From Clostridioides difficile (GTDB lineage Bacteria > Bacillota > Clostridia > Peptostreptococcales > Peptostreptococcaceae): DNA of 64,000 nt. The notes under the pieces were generated by a model that ran no database searches, was not told the DNA's origin, and was given only the letters and a program-made list of their open reading frames with translations. Both the position numbers and the translations under genes were made by a program. Shown piece after piece: positions 8,740-17,627 of this stretch (the first letter of the stretch is position 1; the number at the start of each line of letters is the position of its first letter). The stretch covers positions 32,143 through 96,142 of the forward strand of contig NZ_OEZH01000152.1 in assembly GCF_900243075.1 (NCBI RefSeq), in the 5' to 3' direction.

Positions 8740-9759
8740 TTATATACTATCAGCTGGATAAACAATATTACTTTGCCTTCTTATCTCATCCATAATTTCC
8801 ATTACTATTATTGAATTTTCATGAGAATTTATATTCGACTCTATTTTATTGTTATTTATAAGGCTTATAAACTCTACAAGTTCATAATACATTCCTTCTA
8901 CTTCTCTAGGCTTTTCCTCTGCTTTTTCTTTTGAAATGGATATATCTTCTTCTCTTCCATCTCTATATTTAATAATAGCTTTTTCAAATAGATTAAGTTT
9001 TTCAATTATTATACTTCCCTCTTCTCCTTGTATTTCAGATGGTATATAAGAATCAGCTATTTTAGAATACTGAATTATTGCATCCATGTTATCGTATTTA
9101 AATATAGCTGAACCTTCTCCATCAACTCCAGTTTGAAGTATATGAGAAATTGCCTTTACTGACTTTGGAGCTCCAAATAGATTTACCATAGGATGTATAC
9201 AATACACTCCTATATCCATTAATGCACCATTTGACAATTCTTTTTTAAAAGCATTTTCTATAATTCCATTTTTATATTTATCATATCTTGAGGAATATTG
9301 ACAATAACTTCCAAAGAACCTTCTTATTTTTCCTATTTTATACAAGTTTTCTTTAACTGCTCTAAAGTTTGGAACACATGTAATCCTCATAGCTTCCATA
9401 AGTAATACATTATTCTCTCTAGCTGTTTTTATCATTAATTTTACTTCTTTTAAATTAGATGCTAACGATTTTTCACAAAGCACATGTTTTTTGTGTTTTA
9501 AGCAAGTAATGGCTTGCTTTGAATGTATTGCATTTGGAGAAGCTATATATACAGCATCTATATCATTCGATTTAGCCATTTGTTCTAAATCATCGAAAAA
9601 AATACTTGCTCCATGTAACGCTCCAAATTCTCTCGCTTTTTCTAAATTTCTAGAATATACAGCAACTAATTCAAATTCTTTAACCCTAGATGCAGCTCTT
9701 AGAAATATATTTGCTATATTGCTTGTCCCAATAATACCAAATCTTATTTTATCCACCAT
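8740..9759 (-). CDS. Gfo/Idh/MocA family NAD(P)-dependent oxidoreductase
   Basis: A 339-residue protein. The N-terminal Rossmann fold starts FGIIGTSNIANIFLRAA, with the later segments DAVYIASPNAIHSKQA and HVLCEKSLASNLKE; the EK is the family's conserved catalytic-site pair. The C-terminal alpha/beta domain (about 130-325) follows, with GALMDIGVYCIHPM. Members oxidise or reduce sugars, inositols and related compounds; the substrate cannot be read from sequence. GGAG precedes the ATG. It stands alone between two terminators. Confidence 0.88.
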   Translation of the reverse strand: MVDKIRFGIIGTSNIANIFLRAASRVKEFELVAVYSRNLEKAREFGALHGASIFFDDLEQMAKSNDIDAVYIASPNAIHSKQAITCLKHKKHVLCEKSLASNLKEVKLMIKTARENNVLLMEAMRITCVPNFRAVKENLYKIGKIRRFFGSYCQYSSRYDKYKNGIIENAFKKELSNGALMDIGVYCIHPMVNLFGAPKSVKAISHILQTGVDGEGSAIFKYDNMDAIIQYSKIADSYIPSEIQGEEGSIIIEKLNLFEKAIIKYRDGREEDISISKEKAEEKPREVEGMYYELVEFISLINNNKIESNINSHENSIIVMEIMDEIRRQSNIVYPADSI

Positions 9760-9847
9760 AAATCACTCCTCATTTTCTACACTTTATTTTAATTTTAATA
9801 GAAAACTTTACAACTTATCACCATTTTTCAAAATAATTTTATCAAAT

Positions 9848-9901
9848 AAAAAAGAAAGCTACTTTTAAATGATTTCACCATTTTAACATAGCTTTCTTTT
9901 A
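9848..9901 (-). terminator. terminator after the small membrane protein gene
   Basis: AAAAGAAAGCTA (9850-9861) pairs with TAGCTTTCTTTT (9889-9900). A/T tracts on both sides allow bidirectional use. It ends the operon whose last gene stops at 9935. Confidence 0.8.
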
Positions 9902-9934
9902 ACTACAATCTAAATTCAACCTATATTTTTAAAG

Positions 9935-10474
9935 TTATCTTTCTACAATATCTTTATTTCCTCTTAAAAACTTTATAGTAAAAATTTCATCTACAAACAA
10001 TGCTACTAACAATATAGTTACAATAATTGGCCAGTAAGGCATTATAAGACTATATAAAGTATCAACTATATATACTTGAAAATATCTGACTCCAATAAAA
10101 GTCAATATAGTCCAATATATAGAAAACTTTAGACATACTATACCTCTACTATTGTACTTATAATCTGAATAATCCCAATAGACCTTATTAAAATATACTT
10201 TCATAAGTATTCCTGTAATATACTCTACTACAGTTGGTACTACTAAACATAATAAAAGCAATGCAAATATATTATTGGGGTCAATAAACCTTGAGACCTC
10301 TATTATAATCGACATTGCAATTGCATACATTGGTTTAAATGGTCCATTTAAAAATCCATCTTCTTGAAAATGACCTTGTTTATAATAACTATATAAATTT
10401 TCAATTATCCAACCTATAAAACCATATAAGAAAAAATTAAATAAAAAATATAATAGAGAACCTACATTATCCAT
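9935..10474 (-). CDS. multi-spanning membrane protein of the CmpB / putative ABC-transporter type IV family
   Basis: A 179-residue protein with about five hydrophobic segments. Its N-terminal signature, YGFIGWIIENLYSYYKQG followed by GFLNGPFKPMYAIA, is typical of the family named putative ABC-transporter type IV. No biochemical role is established. The start at 10474 (MDNVGSLLYF) is preferred over the upstream ATG at 10519 because CTAGGAGGA lies 8 bases before it. It follows the HAD hydrolase by 100 bases and probably ends that operon. Confidence 0.8.
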   Translation of the reverse strand: MDNVGSLLYFLFNFFLYGFIGWIIENLYSYYKQGHFQEDGFLNGPFKPMYAIAMSIIIEVSRFIDPNNIFALLLLCLVVPTVVEYITGILMKVYFNKVYWDYSDYKYNSRGIVCLKFSIYWTILTFIGVRYFQVYIVDTLYSLIMPYWPIIVTILLVALFVDEIFTIKFLRGNKDIVER

Positions 10475-10574
10475 GAATATTCCTCCTAGTTGTTTATACT
10501 TATTTTTTCTCATATTCATGGATTTATTCTAAATCAAAGAAATTATATTAAATTTATTTGATTAATATTTTATA

Positions 10575-11255
10575 TTATAGATTGTGACACTCTTTAGAGT
10601 TCAAACTTTTTAGGTATTCTCTAACCTCTAATAAATTCTCAAGTATTTTATGTGATTGTGATTTAATTTGCTCATCTGGTTCTTTTAAATCTGGTACATT
10701 TATACACCTTATACCACCATTGTATGCAGCTTCAACTCCCATAGGCGAATCCTCTATAACAATACAATTTTTTGGATTAATATTTATCTTTTTAGCTGCT
10801 TTTAAGAATATCTCAGGATTTGGTTTAGAGTTTACAACATCATCTCCACAAACTATAGCATCAAAGTAATCTTTTAAATTTGCCTTAGCTAATCTCTTTA
10901 CTGCTCTTTCTCTCTTTGTTGATGTTGCAACAGCCATTTTGTATCCATTTTCCTTTAAAAAAGAGATTAGTTCATTGACTCCTAATTTAATAGGAGCTCC
11001 CTCCCTATCCATAAATTCAATCATATTTTTAGTTTTTTCATCATATAAATCTATTATTGGTACAGAGCTATCGTATATATTTGTAAGACCTTCTATTATC
11101 CCTTTACGATTTCTTCCCATAACTGATGTATAGATTTCCTTAGTCATAGTATATCCATACTTTTCAAACGTCTCTATCCAAAATTCAAGAGAAATCCTCT
11201 CTGAATCAAATAAAACTCCATCCATATCAAAAATAATTCCTTCTACTTTTTGCAT
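10575..11255 (-). CDS. HAD-superfamily hydrolase, beta-phosphoglucomutase-like
   Basis: A 226-residue HAD protein with a helical cap. Motif I is FDMDGVLFDSE (nucleophile Asp10 and acid Asp12), motif II is VATSTKRE near 110, motif III lysine is in GDDVVNSKPNPEIF near 141, and motif IV is IEDSPMGVEAA near 166. This subfamily dephosphorylates or isomerises small phosphosugars; substrate unknown. GGAGGA precedes the ATG, and it is 28 bases after the CBS-domain gene. Confidence 0.88.
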   Translation of the reverse strand: MQKVEGIIFDMDGVLFDSERISLEFWIETFEKYGYTMTKEIYTSVMGRNRKGIIEGLTNIYDSSVPIIDLYDEKTKNMIEFMDREGAPIKLGVNELISFLKENGYKMAVATSTKRERAVKRLAKANLKDYFDAIVCGDDVVNSKPNPEIFLKAAKKININPKNCIVIEDSPMGVEAAYNGGIRCINVPDLKEPDEQIKSQSHKILENLLEVREYLKSLNSKECHNL

Positions 11256-11283
11256 ACAATTCCTCCAATATTTTTTGATATAA

Positions 11284-12573
11284 TTATATTACACTTTTTA
11301 TGATTAATTTTACAACCCTCAATTTATCCAATTCTAATATCGTGAAATTGTAATTTTCAAAAGTTACACTTTGATTTACTTTAATATTTGAACCCAGCAT
11401 ATAGGATATCCACCCACCTATACTGTCAAATCCATCATGCTCTATATCAAGCCCAAAGTACTTATTAATATAGTTAATCGATTCAGTACCATCAACTAAA
11501 TAAGAACCTGCTCCTATTTTCTTAATATGAGTCTCTTCTTTGTCAAATTCATCTTGAATTTCTCCAACTATCTCTTCTAGTATATCTTCTATTGTTACTA
11601 CACCAGATGTACCACCATATTCATCTACAACTATAGCAAGTTGAAGCTTTTCTTTCCTTATTCTCTCAAGAGCCTTATCTATAGTTAAATTTTCAGATAT
11701 ATATATAATATCTCTCAATATCTCTTCTAGTTCAATTTTATTTTCATTTATCTTTTGATTATATAAATCCCTTATATGTACAAAACCTAGTATACCATCT
11801 TTATTTTTTCTGCATACTGGATATCTTGTAACACCTTCTTCTTTTAAAATAGCTAATACCTTTTCTTCAGAGTCGCTTTCATATATACATACCATATCAG
11901 TTCTAGGAACCATTATCTCTCTAATTTTCTTTTCCTCAAATTCAAAAATATTATCAACTAATCTTTGCTCTGATTCATCTATAAGCCCACTTTTATAACT
12001 TTCTTCCACTAATAACCTTATTTCATCACCTGTATGGGCTTCATCAACCTCATCAGCTTGTGAGTATCCAAATGGTTTAAGAAATAAATCAGTACTCAGG
12101 TTGAAAAAATATATTACTGGATATGTTAACTTGTAAAATCCTATTAATAGAAAAGATGTACTCAACATTATTTTTTCTGTATTATAAAGTGCTAAAGCCT
12201 TAGGAACCAATTCACCTATTACAACCTCCATCATTGTTATAATTAAAAAAGAAATGGAAATTGATATAGTATATATAATACTTTCACTAAGATTAAATAT
12301 ACTTACTACGGGTAAAATCAACTCTTTAACTGTAGATTCTCCCATCCACCCTAATGCAAGAGAACAAAGTGTTATACCAAGTTGACATGCAGAAAGATAG
12401 GAATTTAAATTGTCTTTTATTATTTTACATCTTTTTGCATTATTATTACCTTCAGCTATCATAGTATCTATCCTAGAACTACGAAGTTTTACCATGGCAA
12501 ATTCACAGGCTACAAAAAAAGCATTTATCAAAACAAGTATTACTATAAGTGTTACATTTAATAACTCCCGCAT
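11284..12573 (-). CDS. CNNM/CBS-domain membrane protein of the HlyC/CorC type
   Basis: A 429-residue protein with an N-terminal CNNM membrane domain (about residues 1-190, starting VTLIVILVLINAFFVACEFAMVKLR), a pair of CBS domains (about 205-335; IMVPRTDMVCI, ITRYPVCR-like, VVDEYGGTSGVVTIEDILEEIVGEI) and a C-terminal CorC_HlyC domain. Such proteins are linked to magnesium or cobalt efflux and tolerance. The ATG at 12573 lacks an adjacent ribosome binding site; the only strong one (AAGGGGGGAA) is about 50 bases upstream on the far side of a perfect stem-loop at 12583-12612. Confidence 0.85.
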   Translation of the reverse strand: MRELLNVTLIVILVLINAFFVACEFAMVKLRSSRIDTMIAEGNNNAKRCKIIKDNLNSYLSACQLGITLCSLALGWMGESTVKELILPVVSIFNLSESIIYTISISISFLIITMMEVVIGELVPKALALYNTEKIMLSTSFLLIGFYKLTYPVIYFFNLSTDLFLKPFGYSQADEVDEAHTGDEIRLLVEESYKSGLIDESEQRLVDNIFEFEEKKIREIMVPRTDMVCIYESDSEEKVLAILKEEGVTRYPVCRKNKDGILGFVHIRDLYNQKINENKIELEEILRDIIYISENLTIDKALERIRKEKLQLAIVVDEYGGTSGVVTIEDILEEIVGEIQDEFDKEETHIKKIGAGSYLVDGTESINYINKYFGLDIEHDGFDSIGGWISYMLGSNIKVNQSVTFENYNFTILELDKLRVVKLIIKSVI

Positions 12574-12582
12574 AAAGTATTG

Positions 12583-12612
12583 GTTCTTATAATGTACGAA
12601 ATCTATAAGAAC
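12583..12612 (-). other. perfect stem-loop in the leader of the CNNM/CBS gene
   Basis: GTTCTTATA (12583-12591) and TATAAGAAC (12604-12612) form a 9-bp inverted repeat with a 12-base loop. It sits exactly between a purine-rich AGGGGGGAA and the start codon at 12573. Folding would bring that Shine-Dalgarno-like sequence to about 17 bases from the ATG. It could instead be a DNA operator. Confidence 0.5.
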
Positions 12613-12708
12613 TCAAAGTTCCCCCCTTATATTTTTAAGATTTAATTTATAATATATATTCTATCATATTTATTAATATATCTTACTTTATTACAAATAA
12701 TTTTTATA

Positions 12709-12774
12709 AACTAAATAACCCCTTTTAATATTTATGACTGGCTATTTGATAAATATTAAAGGGGTTATTTAGTT
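12709..12774. repeat. 26-27 bp inverted repeat, large hairpin between operons
   Basis: The left arm runs from AACTAAATAACCCC at 12709 to about 12735. The right arm ends AAAGGGGTTATTTAGTT at 12774. The loop is about 13 bases. No long T-run follows on either strand, so it is a poor classical terminator. It may be a bidirectional terminator, or a small palindromic repeat element. Confidence 0.6.
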
Positions 12775-12922
12775 ATCATTTTTTATTTCTAAAAAATCTT
12801 TTCTCAAATGATTTAGTTATCTATTTATCCAATCTTTTACATAATTTAGTGATTAAAAATATTAATTTTTTCACTATAAAGTATAAATATTATCTGATTA
12901 TTAAAATAAATATTAATACTAT

Positions 12923-12970
12923 AAATAAAAACGAAGCATGATTTTTATTTAAATAAATCTCAAACTTCGT
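12923..12970 (-). terminator. terminator of the peptide/acyl-amino-acid operon
   Basis: ACGAAG (12931-12936) pairs with CTTCGT (12965-12970), with inner GATTT/AAATC pairing. On the complement strand TTTTTATTTATAG follows. It lies about 55 bases after the deacylase stop. Confidence 0.75.
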
Positions 12971-13023
12971 CTTTACTTACTTAGATATTTATTTGCTTTC
13001 TAAATCCTATTATTTTTAAAACC

Positions 13024-14625
13024 TTATCTTTTTAATACTTCACCACATTTATTCTCAGTAATCTCTCCATTTTCTAACGCAATTTTTCCATTTACAATTA
13101 CATATTCAACACCATTGGCTAGTAATTGTGGCTTTGAAAAATCAATATCTTCTGACCTAGGATAACTATAGTTATCCATGTCAATAACTGCTATATCAGC
13201 TATCAACCCTTCTTTAAGAACACCTCTATTTTTTATTTTAAACTGTCTAGCTGGTAATGAAGTTACTCTTCTTACAATCTCTTCTAGTCTGACACCTGAC
13301 TTTCTGTACATATTAAAGAAAATTGGAAAAGCACCTCTTCTTTGTAGTTCAAACCATGACATATCCCCACCCACACTAAACAAACAATCTGAACCAACCA
13401 TAACAAATGGATTATCAATTATTTTATTATCGTGTAGTTTATCCGGAAAATCTGCTCTATACATTCCTCCTAAACAAAAGATAAGTTCTTCATCTCCATC
13501 TAAAAGTAAATCGAGTAATAACTTGTCCTCATCTATACCTTTTTGTATGCCTATTTCACGTATTGATTTCTTTTCCATATCAATATCATTAGTGTTTAGA
13601 AGTATTATACTTCCTCTATCTCCAAGTATAAATGCTTCTTTTAATATAAGTGCTCTTCCCTCTTCATTTCTAAGAGCATCCATTACCCCATCTATACCTA
13701 ATTCAAATAGACTAGATGATATTGCCATAATAAATTGAATCACTCTTTTTTTCTTCATACAATGTCCAGAACTTCTTGGTACTGTATCCACCATTATATC
13801 AACACCATTATATCTAGCCTTTAATATTTCATCAAATGCTTCTATTTCAACTGGACTTAAGTGAGATACTTGAACCCTAGCGCCACTTTTTTGCCCAACC
13901 TCTATAGCTTCTTTCACCGCATTATATCTTCCTATGTAATCTCTAATATGAGATGTATATATACCATCATGTTCTTTTATCAGCTTTGCAATATCAACAA
14001 GTTCATCAATATCAGCATACTTACTTGGTATATATGCCAATCCAGTAGATATTCCAAAAGCACCACTTTTCATGCCATCATTTATTATATCTGTAATTTC
14101 ATTTTTTTCCTCTTCTGTAGGAGGTCTATCCTTAGACCCTCCCATAACACTCCATCTTATAGTACCATGCCCCAACAAAAATCCCATATTGATAGAAATA
14201 CCACTTTTAGATATAAGGTCACAATATTCTGTAAAATTATTCCAACATTTATTTTTATCTATAAGATATTTTTTTTCTTCTTCAAGTAATAGACCATTTT
14301 TATACATATATTCATATACATTTTCAGAAGAATATGGTGTTATAGAATGTCCACAATTACCATTTATAGTTGTTGTGACTCCTTGTTTTAAGAACTTTTC
14401 AAATTTGCCATCTAGTATTGCTACTATCTCTTCATGAACATGAGGGTCAATAAATCCAGGTGTTATAACTTTTCTACAACAATCAATTTCTTTATTTGTA
14501 TTACCATTTACCTTAGAATCTATTTTTGCTATTAAATTGTCTTTAATTGCTATATCTCCATAAAAACCAGTATTACCTGTGCCATCTACTATAAATCCAT
14601 TTTTTAAGATTAAATCATATATCAA
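13024..14625 (-). CDS. N-acyl-D-amino-acid deacylase-like amidohydrolase
   Basis: A 533-residue amidohydrolase of the D-aminoacylase family. It starts YDLILKNGFIVDGTG, has the metal-binding VITPGFIDPHVH near residue 60, later histidines in TSHIRDYIGRY and VQVSHLSP, and ends with ADIAVIDMDNY and VEYVIVNGKI. Members hydrolyse N-acyl-D-amino acids or related N-acyl peptides in the cytoplasm. The start codon is TTG at 14625, with AAGGAGGGA 5 bases upstream. It is the last gene of an operon with a dipeptidase and two membrane proteins, so it probably processes an imported peptide-like compound. Confidence 0.85.
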   Translation of the reverse strand: MIYDLILKNGFIVDGTGNTGFYGDIAIKDNLIAKIDSKVNGNTNKEIDCCRKVITPGFIDPHVHEEIVAILDGKFEKFLKQGVTTTINGNCGHSITPYSSENVYEYMYKNGLLLEEEKKYLIDKNKCWNNFTEYCDLISKSGISINMGFLLGHGTIRWSVMGGSKDRPPTEEEKNEITDIINDGMKSGAFGISTGLAYIPSKYADIDELVDIAKLIKEHDGIYTSHIRDYIGRYNAVKEAIEVGQKSGARVQVSHLSPVEIEAFDEILKARYNGVDIMVDTVPRSSGHCMKKKRVIQFIMAISSSLFELGIDGVMDALRNEEGRALILKEAFILGDRGSIILLNTNDIDMEKKSIREIGIQKGIDEDKLLLDLLLDGDEELIFCLGGMYRADFPDKLHDNKIIDNPFVMVGSDCLFSVGGDMSWFELQRRGAFPIFFNMYRKSGVRLEEIVRRVTSLPARQFKIKNRGVLKEGLIADIAVIDMDNYSYPRSEDIDFSKPQLLANGVEYVIVNGKIALENGEITENKCGEVLKR

Positions 14626-14729
14626 AATATTCCCTCCTTAAAACCCAATTTTTAAGTAGTCTTAATACAATTTTTTATACTTTAAAAACCAATTTTTATA
14701 TTTTAAAACTCATTATTATTTCATCGTAA

Positions 14730-15407
14730 TTAGTCACTAAGCTTATCTTTATACATAGTTCTTGCAATTAATATAGTGCCAAATACACATATAAGAACTA
14801 CTAAAGACTGAGGTATTATACCCTGCTTTGACAGTATAATAGTCAATACAGATATTACAATTGCTACTAGACCTAATTTTTTATCCTGCAAAAATACTTG
14901 TCCAAAAACTGACCCAAATAGAGCTGGTAAAATTAAATTTAATTTTTCTACTACTTCAGCTGGAATTTTAGATAATACACTTCCTCCTAAAATTACTCCT
15001 ATAGTTAGTATACTTATATTCACTAAAATAGATACAGCTATTCCTATTGTAGATATTATTGAACCTTCTTCTGTACCTGATTCAACTTCTGCTGCCTTTT
15101 GAGCTGCTATTGAACATGGTAGCCTCATATTAGATATATTACCAGAAAGAAAACTCATATAAGTTCCTGGTATACCTAAGATTGGTGAATAAGAAACTGG
15201 TTCTATTATGTAGTTTGGAGCACTCATACTTACAATTGCCATTGTACTCGCTAATAATGCTGATATTGGAGGCATAATACCAAATCCAAAGCTCAAAATT
15301 ATTCCAGGAACTAATGCTGCTATAATACCCAAAGATAATGTCAATCTTCCATACCTTATCATAAAAGGTAAATATTCTTCATTGTATACAGATTTTACTT
15401 TGCTCAT
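14730..15407 (-). CDS. uncharacterised membrane protein, probable transporter subunit
   Basis: A 225-residue protein with about six hydrophobic segments. I do not recognise a named family. Notable stretches are a glycine/proline-rich FGFGIMPPISALLAS near residues 35-50, ILGIPGTYMSFLSGN near 75, and a long hydrophobic C-terminal half. It follows the DUF5058-like gene by 12 bases and precedes the deacylase, within a sigma-54-driven operon. With its neighbour it may form a two-part importer for peptides or acyl-amino acids; this is inferred from context. AGGGGGTAG precedes the ATG. Confidence 0.7.
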   Translation of the reverse strand: MSKVKSVYNEEYLPFMIRYGRLTLSLGIIAALVPGIILSFGFGIMPPISALLASTMAIVSMSAPNYIIEPVSYSPILGIPGTYMSFLSGNISNMRLPCSIAAQKAAEVESGTEEGSIISTIGIAVSILVNISILTIGVILGGSVLSKIPAEVVEKLNLILPALFGSVFGQVFLQDKKLGLVAIVISVLTIILSKQGIIPQSLVVLICVFGTILIARTMYKDKLSD

Positions 15408-15419
15408 AAAACTACCCCC

Positions 15420-16115
15420 TTATATTACTGAGGCTATTATCATTCCACTAAACATTGATATTGTAAGCCCCCACTCTCTTAGCCATTTTATATTCTTCTT
15501 CTTTTCAAGCATACACAATATTACCATTATAGCCATTCCACTTATACATGCAATTGTTCCATTATCAAAACGCAACACCCTATCAGCATTTAGATATGCA
15601 AATGAGCCTAACATTGCTCCTAGAGATATTATTGGTATAAATGATTTCTTGCCACTAGATATAACATTGGTTATCTTATCTAGTTTATGTCCAAATAGTA
15701 GTGTAAATATTATCCATCCTAAAGAACCTAATATCATAGTCCAAACTGCATTTGTAAATGCAAGTTTTGTCATTTCAGGAGAGCCTAAAGTTATACCTAA
15801 TGCATCTGTTCCAAATCCTGCTGACATTGATTCAAAAATTACAGAACCTATAAACGATAATCTCATCCATGCTATAGGTCCACCCATAGTTACTATAAGC
15901 GATACCATTCCAGCAAATATAGTCATTGAAGGTCCGATAGCTGAAATAGCACTACTCTTAACAGCTGACTTTATTTGTTTATCCGTTATTCCCATTGTTT
16001 TACCAACTTTGCAAGATTTTATAGCAAATATAAGGGATTGTACCACTACTATTGATACTGCTACTGTACTTGCTATCCACAAAAGTGGATGATTAGCTAA
16101 TTTTAAATAATCCAT
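15420..16115 (-). CDS. DUF5058-like membrane protein, probable transporter subunit
   Basis: A 231-residue protein with about six membrane segments. It starts MDYLKLANHPLLWIASTVAVS and contains MGITDKQIKSAVKSSAISAIGPSM, which I associate with the DUF5058 family; this is recognition from memory. Function is unknown. It sits between the dipeptidase and a second membrane protein of similar size, 12 bases from the latter. Such small paired membrane proteins next to peptidases suggest a transporter. AGGGAGG precedes the ATG. Confidence 0.7.
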   Translation of the reverse strand: MDYLKLANHPLLWIASTVAVSIVVVQSLIFAIKSCKVGKTMGITDKQIKSAVKSSAISAIGPSMTIFAGMVSLIVTMGGPIAWMRLSFIGSVIFESMSAGFGTDALGITLGSPEMTKLAFTNAVWTMILGSLGWIIFTLLFGHKLDKITNVISSGKKSFIPIISLGAMLGSFAYLNADRVLRFDNGTIACISGMAIMVILCMLEKKKNIKWLREWGLTISMFSGMIIASVI

Positions 16116-16166
16116 TTATAAAACCTCCCTATAAATCCTCAAATTTTATTAATATTTCTAATATAT

Positions 16167-17366
16167 CTATTTCCAAACCTGCTTTAATACTCTAAGTATA
16201 TTTCCACCTAGTACCTTTTCTATTTCCTCATCACTATATCCATGTTTTACTAAATATCTAACAATATTTTTTGAAGTTTCGGTTGGATTCTCAAGACCTT
16301 TTACATATTCTACTTTAGGATGTTCTTTTGTACCTGTTATTTTTTTTATATCAAATTTAGCAGCTAGTACTGAGTGTAATTTTACATGGTCGCCATATAC
16401 TGTATCTGGTCCAAAAGCTACATGGTCTATTCCTACTAAATTTTTAATATACTCAAAATGTTCCATAAATGACTCTATTGAATGTTCTTTGTTCTTCTCC
16501 GTTATTGTGGTATGAGGTGCTGCTTCTACACCTATAACCCCTCCTTTTTTAGCACATGCTATTAACACTTCATCTGGAGTTAGTCTTTTTGTATTCCATA
16601 AACTTCTTGCGCCAACATGGCTTAATATTATTGGGTCCTTACTATATTCTATAACATCAAGTGTAGTTTGCACTCCAACATGTGAACAATCAATTGCCAT
16701 TCCAATCTTATTCATTCTTTCAACAGCTTTTTTCCCAAAATTTGTAAGACCCCCATCTTTTTCTTCTTTTAATCCTGAACCTAATGCATTGGATTCGCTG
16801 TATGTGATACCCATTAATCTTATACCAAATCCATATAGTATATCTATTCTATCAAGTTCATTTTCTATTGGTGCTGCCCCTTCTAGCGTTGGTATCAATG
16901 CTACTTTCCCTTCACTTTTAGCCCTGTATATATCTTCTACTTTTTCACACTTTATAACAAAATCTTGATGGGCTAAATCACACAATCTCATGCCTAAGTC
17001 TATTAATATATCATCCCATTTCCAGCCTGAATTTGATGTTATCGTACATACACCATCCATTAAATTATCAAATATAGCATCATAATATCCTCTTGATAAT
17101 GCTTCATAAGCACATCTTTGTTTACCTTCTCTATTGTATTCAAATATATCTCTTTCTAGATGTTCTGGAAATAAGACTGGATGTTCATGTAATGATATAA
17201 ATATTTTTTCATCCGCTATACTTTTAACCTTAGCTTCTTGAGCATCATCTAACTCAATAAGATACTCTTTTACTCTCTTATCTCCTTTACACATCTCGAT
17301 GGATGAAATATCTTTTCCTTTTTCTAAATAACTATAGGCTTCATATCCTTTATAAGCTGACTTCAT
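16167..17366 (-). CDS. membrane-dipeptidase-like metallopeptidase, family M19
   Basis: A 399-residue M19 (renal-dipeptidase-like) protein. Candidate metal ligands are HEHP near residue 55, the glutamate in PTLEGAAP, and histidines in DCSHVGV and LSHVGAR. Classical members have HxD at the first site; here it is HxH, which may alter metal or substrate use. M19 enzymes cleave dipeptides, including those with D-residues. The start at 17366 (MKSAYKGYEAY) is preferred because GGAGG lies 9-10 bases upstream. A longer frame from a TTG at 17429 is rejected: it runs through the -24/-12 promoter. First gene of a four-gene operon. Confidence 0.85.
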   Translation of the reverse strand: MKSAYKGYEAYSYLEKGKDISSIEMCKGDKRVKEYLIELDDAQEAKVKSIADEKIFISLHEHPVLFPEHLERDIFEYNREGKQRCAYEALSRGYYDAIFDNLMDGVCTITSNSGWKWDDILIDLGMRLCDLAHQDFVIKCEKVEDIYRAKSEGKVALIPTLEGAAPIENELDRIDILYGFGIRLMGITYSESNALGSGLKEEKDGGLTNFGKKAVERMNKIGMAIDCSHVGVQTTLDVIEYSKDPIILSHVGARSLWNTKRLTPDEVLIACAKKGGVIGVEAAPHTTITEKNKEHSIESFMEHFEYIKNLVGIDHVAFGPDTVYGDHVKLHSVLAAKFDIKKITGTKEHPKVEYVKGLENPTETSKNIVRYLVKHGYSDEEIEKVLGGNILRVLKQVWK

Positions 17367-17412
17367 AACAACAATCCTCCAAGTTCTACAATTTTTTATA
17401 TTTTTCCTATGT

Positions 17413-17428
17413 AGCAATTGATATGCCA
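17413..17428 (-). promoter_or_regulatory. sigma-54 (-24/-12) promoter of the dipeptidase operon
   Basis: On the complement strand TGGCATATCAATTGCT matches the consensus TGGCAC-N5-TTGCW at all but one base, with the exact spacing. It lies 47-62 bases before the chosen start at 17366. The neighbouring gene at 17628-19673 encodes a sigma-54 activator, as such promoters require. Confidence 0.88.
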
Positions 17429-17463
17429 AAATACAAATTTTAATTGTATAATAAACTTTTCAA

Positions 17464-17504
17464 AAAATAAAAACGGTAGTAAAATTGAGACTTACTACTG
17501 TTTT
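17464..17504 (-). terminator. terminator of the sigma-54 activator gene
   Basis: AAAACGGTAGTAA (17470-17482) pairs with TTACTACTGTTTT (17492-17504) with one mismatch and a 9-base loop. On the complement strand TTTTTATTTTTT follows. It isolates the -24/-12 promoter from readthrough. As an inverted repeat about 45 bases upstream of that promoter it might also bind the activator. Confidence 0.75.
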
Positions 17505-17627
17505 ATTAGAAATAATCTTTTTATATTATTAATTTAACACTTTTGAATTGTCTTAATTTTAAAAATAATCTTATTTATTCCTGTCTATTATAGGTAGTTT
17601 TTTAGGGGATTTTTCCTTTTTAGTCCC

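Noticed and set aside
13178-13738. 186-codon + strand frame
   Set aside because: It is a shadow of the deacylase gene on the other strand, low-complexity and without a start signal.
15382-16092. Long + strand frame opposite the two membrane-protein genes
   Set aside because: It is the antisense of genes with good starts and membrane signatures, has no ribosome binding site and no recognisable domain.
17367-17429. N-terminal extension of the dipeptidase from a TTG
   Set aside because: The extension is translated from the -24/-12 promoter, and GGAGG sits before the internal ATG at 17366.
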